Assembly: GCF_001270745.1 (NCBI RefSeq)
Contig: NZ_KQ434753.1
Coordinates: 62,001 to 126,000, forward strand
Direction of reading: 5' to 3'
Source of the DNA: Jiangella muralis
GTDB taxonomy: Bacteria; Actinomycetota; Actinomycetes; Jiangellales; Jiangellaceae
DNA: 64,000 nucleotides
Numbering within the stretch: position 1 is the stretch's first letter; each line of letters starts with the position of its first letter. The notes beneath the pieces were generated by a model. The model had not been told where the DNA came from. It searched no databases and saw only the letters and a list, made by a program, of their open reading frames with translations. The position numbers and the translations under genes are program-made. This document shows positions 60,077 through 64,000 of this stretch, one piece after another.

Positions 60077-61282
60077 TCAATCCTTCCCCGCGAGCACGAA
60101 CTCGGGCTCCTCGCGGCCGATGCCGTCGGAGCCGAGCACGAGGTCGTGCGGGCCGCGCCTGGCCAGCCGGGCGATCAGCCACCAGTCCAGCACTGCCAGC
60201 GTCGCGAACAGCAGGCCGAACAGCACGAGGCTGGTCAGCACGGTGCCGGCCGCATGATCGGAGACCGCCTCGGCCGTGGTCAGCTCGCCGTAGACGACCC
60301 ACGGCTGCCGGCCCACCTCGCGCAGCAGCCAGCCGCAGGCCACCACCACGAACGGCCAGGGCAGCGTCCACACGTAGAACCGGTGCCAGAACCGGCGCAG
60401 CCAGGCCGGCCGCGCACGGTCGAACGCGTTCTTGATCAGGAAGAACGCCAGCCCGAAGAAGATCATCATGTACAGCGTGCCGCTGATCTCCATCAGCGGC
60501 CACGCGAACGAGACCCAGTGGCCGCCGTCGAAGACCTGCGACTTCTCGTCGGTGAGGTAGCCGAACTGGGCGTACCCGTTGCCGACGGCGAACACCGACG
60601 ACACCGCGCCCACGACGACCGCGACCCGCAGCGAACGCCGGAAGAAGTCGACGTCGGGGGTGCCGCGCAGGAAGTGCCACGAGCAGATCCCGACCATGAC
60701 GACGCTGCCGGTCAGCAGGCAGACCGGGACGATGTGCAGCAGCGCGCCGACGGCCTGCGGGTTGGTCAGCAGCGCGCCGAAGTCGTCGATGCGGGCGACG
60801 CCGTTCTCGACGACATGGCCGACCGGATCCTGCAGGAACCCGTTGGCGACCATGACCCAGTACGCCGACAGGTACGCCGTCAGCACGACCAGCCAGATCA
60901 GCGTCGTGTGCACCCAGCGGTTCAGCCGCCCCCAGCCGAAGATCCACATGCCGAGGAAGGTCGACTCCAGGAAGAACGCGACCAGTGTCTCGGTGGCCAG
61001 CGGCGCGCCGAACACGTCGCCGGCGAACGTCATGAGACCGCTCCAGTGCAGGCCGAACTGGAACTCCATGGCCAGCCCGACGACGATGCCCATGGCGTAG
61101 TTGACGATGTAGAGCTGGCCCCAGAACCGCGTCAGCCGCTCGTGGATCTCCTTCCCGGTGACGGCCCAGCGGGTCTGGAGGAACGCCACGATCGGCGCCA
61201 GCCCGAGCGTGAGCACCACGAACAGGAAGTGGAAGATCGCCGTCAGCGCGAACTGCAGCCGCGACAGGTCCAGCACGCTCAA
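60077..61282 (-). CDS. cydA: Cytochrome bd-type oxidase subunit I with minimal Q-loop
   Basis: 401 aa from TTG at 61282, where GGGAGG lies 8 nt upstream; the GTG at 61291 would overlap that site. Nine membrane helices. Haem ligands can be placed: His in ALTAIFHFLFVVL (b595) and His in VGALLHIVPVCLLTG (b558). The region after helix 5 is short (NGYAQFGYLTDEKSQVFDGG) and lacks the QPMKMAA-type quinol-binding Q-loop of canonical CydA; GRQPWVVYG is present. E. coli CydA is 522 aa. It is either a divergent short quinol oxidase or a relative with another electron donor. A divergent padR gene with palindromes may control it. Confidence 0.85.
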   Translation of the reverse strand: MSVLDLSRLQFALTAIFHFLFVVLTLGLAPIVAFLQTRWAVTGKEIHERLTRFWGQLYIVNYAMGIVVGLAMEFQFGLHWSGLMTFAGDVFGAPLATETLVAFFLESTFLGMWIFGWGRLNRWVHTTLIWLVVLTAYLSAYWVMVANGFLQDPVGHVVENGVARIDDFGALLTNPQAVGALLHIVPVCLLTGSVVMVGICSWHFLRGTPDVDFFRRSLRVAVVVGAVSSVFAVGNGYAQFGYLTDEKSQVFDGGHWVSFAWPLMEISGTLYMMIFFGLAFFLIKNAFDRARPAWLRRFWHRFYVWTLPWPFVVVACGWLLREVGRQPWVVYGELTTAEAVSDHAAGTVLTSLVLFGLLFATLAVLDWWLIARLARRGPHDLVLGSDGIGREEPEFVLAGKD

Positions 61283-61310
61283 TTCTCGCACCTCCCGCGT
61301 AGATTCGGCT

Positions 61311-61347
61311 GTCTACATGTAGGCACGCTACATGATGATGCGTAGAC
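61311..61347. promoter_or_regulatory. PadR operator and divergent promoters of cydA and padR
   Basis: CTACATGTAG (61313-61322) is a perfect palindrome; CTACATGATGATGCGTAG (61328-61345) is a second imperfect one; GTCTAC and GTAGAC frame the whole region. TAGACT (61343-61348) lies 6 nt before the padR ATG (leaderless); TAGACA on the minus strand (61315-61310) precedes the cydA ribosome-binding site. PadR binding would cover both promoters. Confidence 0.6.
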
Positions 61348-61354
61348 TACCGAC

Positions 61355-61675
61355 ATGAAGGCCGACGCCCTCCGCGGCAACCTCGACGCGCTGATCCTCG
61401 CCGTCGTGCGCGACCGGCCGCTGCACGGCTACGGCGTCTCCGAGGCGCTGCACGAGCGCAGCGACGGCGCCGTCGACCTCCCCACGGGCACGCTCTACCC
61501 CGCGCTGCGCCGGCTGGAGCGGCTGGGCTACCTGCGCAGCTCCTGGGACACCGTCGGCGGCCGCAAGCGGCGCACGTACGAGATCACCCGCGGCGGCAGG
61601 GCCTACCTAGCCGCGCAGCAGCAGGCCTGGAGCGAGATGAGCAGCGTCATGAACGCCATCCTGGGCCCGGCGTGA
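61355..61675 (+). CDS. PadR-family transcriptional regulator
   Basis: 106-residue PadR-s1 protein. The winged helix reads LDALILAVVRDRPLHGYGVS, LPTGTLYPALRRLERLGYL and GGRKRRTYEITRGGRAYL, with a short C-terminal helix. Such short PadRs form dimers through that helix. It is divergent from cydA with palindromes between, making cyd operon control likely. Its end overlaps the convergent membrane-protein gene by 69 bp. The effector is unknown. Confidence 0.9.
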   Translation: MKADALRGNLDALILAVVRDRPLHGYGVSEALHERSDGAVDLPTGTLYPALRRLERLGYLRSSWDTVGGRKRRTYEITRGGRAYLAAQQQAWSEMSSVMNAILGPA

Positions 61676-62314
61676 CGTCAGCCGCAGGCAGCTCACCGCC
61701 AGCCAGCTGATCCACAGCGTCGACCCCACCGAGAGCAGCGACATCGCCACCAGCTCCGGCCCGTCCCACACCGCCATGCTGGCCGGCGCGAACGCGCTCA
61801 GCAGCGCGCCGCTGACGACGTGCAGGACGACGTCGACGAGCGTCACGACGGCCATCACCCGCACCACGCGACGCGTGGGCAGCAGCCGGGCGCCGCGCCC
61901 CAGCGCCAGCACCGCGACGGCGGCCAGCGCCATGAACGCGAAGCTGGAGAGGTCGACGGCGCGCGACAGCATGCCGTACCACGGCGCCGGCTCCGGCCAG
62001 CCCTGCGCCGCGGCCGCCGTGGTCCACGTATAGGTGGCCAGCGCGAACTGCACGGAGCCGAGGACGACGACCAGCCCGGCCAGGTAGCGCGCGGCCACGG
62101 CCGCCAGCTCGGTGCGCAGGTCGGCCGCGACCACCTCGACCGGCCCGAACTCCTCGACGGCCAGCCGCTGCGCCTCGGGGTCGGAGGCGCCGGCCGCCCG
62201 GTGCGCGTCGGCGGCGTCGAGCAGGCCGTCGCGCAGTTCGCGGAGCATGCCGCGCCGGGGCAGCAGCGGTCCGCGCACCTCGCGGCGCAACTGGGCCACG
62301 TACTGGTCGATCAC
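61607..62314 (-). CDS. Permease-prefix/DUF1700-like membrane protein
   Basis: 235 aa from GTG at 62314. The N-terminal about 75 residues (QYVAQLRREVRGPLLPRRGM, LLDAADAHRA, AVEEFGPVEVVAADL) form a HAAS-like helical domain common in proteins next to PadR genes; four to five membrane helices follow. Such pairs (PadR plus HAAS membrane protein) usually form regulatory units. The last about 20 residues are encoded antisense to the padR end, so the C-terminus may be an unconserved run-on. Confidence 0.75.
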   Translation of the reverse strand: MIDQYVAQLRREVRGPLLPRRGMLRELRDGLLDAADAHRAAGASDPEAQRLAVEEFGPVEVVAADLRTELAAVAARYLAGLVVVLGSVQFALATYTWTTAAAAQGWPEPAPWYGMLSRAVDLSSFAFMALAAVAVLALGRGARLLPTRRVVRVMAVVTLVDVVLHVVSGALLSAFAPASMAVWDGPELVAMSLLSVGSTLWISWLAVSCLRLTSRRAQDGVHDAAHLAPGLLLRG

Positions 62315-62545
62315 TCGGGCACCCCCAGGGTTCGCCGCCAGCGTAACGGCCGTGCGGGACCGGGTAGAAGGCCCGGACCGGCATCTCCGGGACCGGTCAG
62401 GGATGCCCCCGACGGTGGACAGGATCTCGACTTGTCGGCCCGAGTGATCTAGGCCACGATTGCGCCGATGCGCGGAGGCGGTGACCCCGACTACCCTGTA
62501 CCAGAGCAGCCGCGCAGATTCGAACGGAAGAAGGCGAACGCGACA

Positions 62546-64000
62546 GTGGCCCCTACCGGCCCGGAATCGGGATTCGGACCGAACGAGTGGCTCGTCGAGG
62601 AGTTCTACGAGAGCTGGCTCGAAGACCCCTCCAGTGTCGACCCTCAGTGGGCGGAGTTCTTCGCCGGCCGCAAGGCCGCCGATGCCGCCCCGGACGCGCC
62701 GCCGGGCACCGCCACCGCCGCCACACCGAACCCCGCCCCGACCGCCACTGCCACGTCCCCCGCGAGGACCACCGTGACTACCCAGCCCGCCGCCGCGCCG
62801 GCGCAGGCCGCAACGACGCAGGCCGCCCCGGCGAAGCCGACCACCACCGCCGCCAAGGCCGCGCCGCGGCCCACCCCGGCGCAGCCGGCCAAGGCGCCGG
62901 CCCAGCCGCAGGACACCTCGGCCGGCCAGCCCGAGATCGTCCCGCTGCGCGGCGCGCCGGCCCGCACGGCCACCAACATGGAGACCAGCCTCGAGGTCCC
63001 GACGGCCACCAGCGTGCGCGCCGTCCCGGCCAAGCTGCTGGTCGACAACCGCATCGTCGTCAACAACCACCTCGCCCGGTCCCGCGGCGGCAAGGTCTCG
63101 TTCACGCACATCATCGGGTACGCGCTGGTCAAGGCGCTGCGCCAGATGCCCGACATGAACTACGCCTTCGCCGACAACGACGGCAAGCCGGCGCTGGCCA
63201 AGCCGCAGCACGTCAACCTCGGCCTGGCCATCGACATGAAGAAGCCCGACGGCACCCGGCAGCTGCTGGTCCCCAGCATCAAGGGCGCCGAGGCCATGAC
63301 CTTCGCCGAGTTCTGGGCCGCGTACGAAGACGTCGTCCGCCGGGCCCGCGACAACAAGCTCACCGTCGCCGACTTCCAGGGCACCACCATCACGCTGACC
63401 AACCCGGGCACCATCGGCACGGTGCACTCGGTGCCGCGGCTGATGAAGGGCCAGGGCACCATCATCGGCGTCGGCGCCATGGAGTACCCGGCCGAGTACC
63501 AGGGCGCGGCGCCCGAGACGCTGGCCCGGGTGGGCGTCTCCAAGACCATGACGCTCACCAGCACCTACGACCACCGCATCATCCAGGGCGCCCAGAGCGG
63601 CGACTTCCTGCGCATCGTGCACGGGCTGCTGCTGGGCCAGGACGGCTTCTACGACGAAATCTTCCGCGCGCTGCGCATCCCGTACGAGCCGATCCGCTGG
63701 GCCATTGACGTCACCACCAGCCACGAGGACGAGGTCAGCAAGCAGGCCCGGGTGCTGGAGCTCATCCACGCCTTCCGCGTGCGCGGCCACCTCATGGCCG
63801 ACACCGACCCGCTCGAGTACAAGCAGCGCACGCACCCCGACCTCGACATCAGCACCCACAACCTCACGCTGTGGGACCTCGACCGCGAATTCGCCACCGG
63901 TTCGTTCGGCGGCACCAAGCGGTTCATGCTGCTGCGCGACATCCTCGGCGTGCTGCGCAACGCCTACTGCCGCACCGTCGGCATCGAGTACATGCACATC
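62546..64000 (+). CDS. kgd: Multifunctional 2-oxoglutarate dehydrogenase (Kgd), N-terminal part, incomplete
   Basis: From GTG at 62546 the frame is open to the window end (485 codons). The start [20 protein letters not shown] is typical of E1o N-termini. An Ala/Pro/Thr linker (about 55-140) leads to an E2o-like acyltransferase domain with the catalytic [10 protein letters not shown]. The E1 part begins near [20 protein letters not shown] and continues past the window. This fused E2o-E1o arrangement is known from mycobacterial Kgd/SucA. The lipoyl domain is absent, as in the family. A TACCCT box lies about 50 nt upstream. Long frames on the other strand here are shadows. Confidence 0.95.
   Translation, partial: MAPTGPESGFGPNEWLVEEFYESWLEDPSSVDPQWAEFFAGRKAADAAPDAPPGTATAATPNPAPTATATSPARTTVTTQPAAAPAQAATTQAAPAKPTTTAAKAAPRPTPAQPAKAPAQPQDTSAGQPEIVPLRGAPARTATNMETSLEVPTATSVRAVPAKLLVDNRIVVNNHLARSRGGKVSFTHIIGYALVKALRQMPDMNYAFADNDGKPALAKPQHVNLGLAIDMKKPDGTRQLLVPSIKGAEAMTFAEFWAAYEDVVRRARDNKLTVADFQGTTITLTNPGTIGTVHSVPRLMKGQGTIIGVGAMEYPAEYQGAAPETLARVGVSKTMTLTSTYDHRIIQGAQSGDFLRIVHGLLLGQDGFYDEIFRALRIPYEPIRWAIDVTTSHEDEVSKQARVLELIHAFRVRGHLMADTDPLEYKQRTHPDLDISTHNLTLWDLDREFATGSFGGTKRFMLLRDILGVLRNAYCRTVGIEYMHI

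Noticed and set aside
62587-63708. 373-codon plus-strand frame inside kgd
   Set aside because: It is the +2 shadow of the kgd frame, rich in Arg/Pro/Gly; the true frame starts at 62546.
61607-63997. 796-codon minus-strand frame from the window end to 61607
   Set aside because: Most of it is antisense to kgd; only the last 235 codons from GTG 62314 look like a real membrane protein.
1-64000. Prophage, integrase, IS transposase, rRNA operon
   Set aside because: None was seen; the repeats and the Abi insertion have no associated recombinase in this window.

Overview
The window is one chromosomal stretch of a high-GC Gram-positive bacterium (Actinomycetota). The evidence is the very high third-position GC, frequent GTG starts, apparently leaderless genes with a TANNNT -10 box, a decaprenyl-phosphate GlcNAc-1-phosphate transferase beside the ATP synthase operon, the hom-thrC-thrB-rho-rpmE-prfA-prmC order, a Kgd-type 2-oxoglutarate dehydrogenase, and AfsR/SARP and DesK/DesR regulators. 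A Jiangella-like actinomycete would fit, but that is a guess from gene content.

Layout. 1-5.9 kb (minus strand): start of the ATP synthase operon (atpE partial, atpB, two AtpI/AtpZ-like genes), wecA-like transferase, tsaC, prmC, prfA, rpmE. 6.0-6.5 kb: a gene-free structured repeat (copy A). 6.6-12.2 kb: rho and hom-thrC-thrB. 12.3-20.6 kb: accessory block with a VOC protein, a double-FHA ABC transporter, a deazaflavin-type oxidoreductase divergent from a TetR gene with tandem operators, a DesK/DesR-like two-component system with its ABC exporter, and an HtrA-like protease. 20.6-22.4 kb: an Abi_2 (AbiD/AbiF) HEPN gene with an upstream structured RNA, inserted into a P-loop kinase gene whose two halves can be rejoined in frame. 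23-26.3 kb: XRE regulator, argS, lysA. 26.3-27.9 kb: truncated PadR gene and a DUF418 membrane protein. 27.9-28.7 kb: copy B of the structured repeat. 28.8-37.3 kb: a RibD/DHFR-like protein, a zinc-ribbon membrane protein, an AfsR-type regulator, a secreted protein, a MocR regulator lacking the PLP lysine, a nested-palindrome element, a membrane protein, map and tRNA-Arg(CCG). 37.4-40.4 kb: a four-gene cassette around a WXG-calpain fusion protein with two paralogous downstream genes. 40.4-41.8 kb: two head-to-head gene remnants made by a deletion. 41.8-45.8 kb: MarR, GNAT, FabH, OsmC, phosphotransferase and ZnF-UBP genes. 46-50.9 kb: two large secreted S1 proteases, one with a sortase signal. 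51-55.7 kb: AAA/DUF4143 ATPase, MFS transporter, epimerase-like protein and a Cys/Met PLP enzyme. 55.7-61.3 kb: cydABDC with a Q-loop-poor CydA, divergent from a PadR gene. The window ends inside kgd.

How the genes work together. Housekeeping blocks (ATP synthase, translation termination, threonine and lysine biosynthesis, Rho, cytochrome bd, 2-oxoglutarate dehydrogenase) are separated by strain-variable blocks. argS-lysA and hom-thrC-thrB, which are adjacent in many actinobacteria, are about 10.8 kb apart here, and the accessory block between them holds the defence insertion. The items most worth a second look are the Abi_2 plus ncRNA insertion with flanking 11-bp direct repeats, the WXG-calpain cassette, the two-copy mosaic structured repeat, and the nested palindromes at 35.5 kb.
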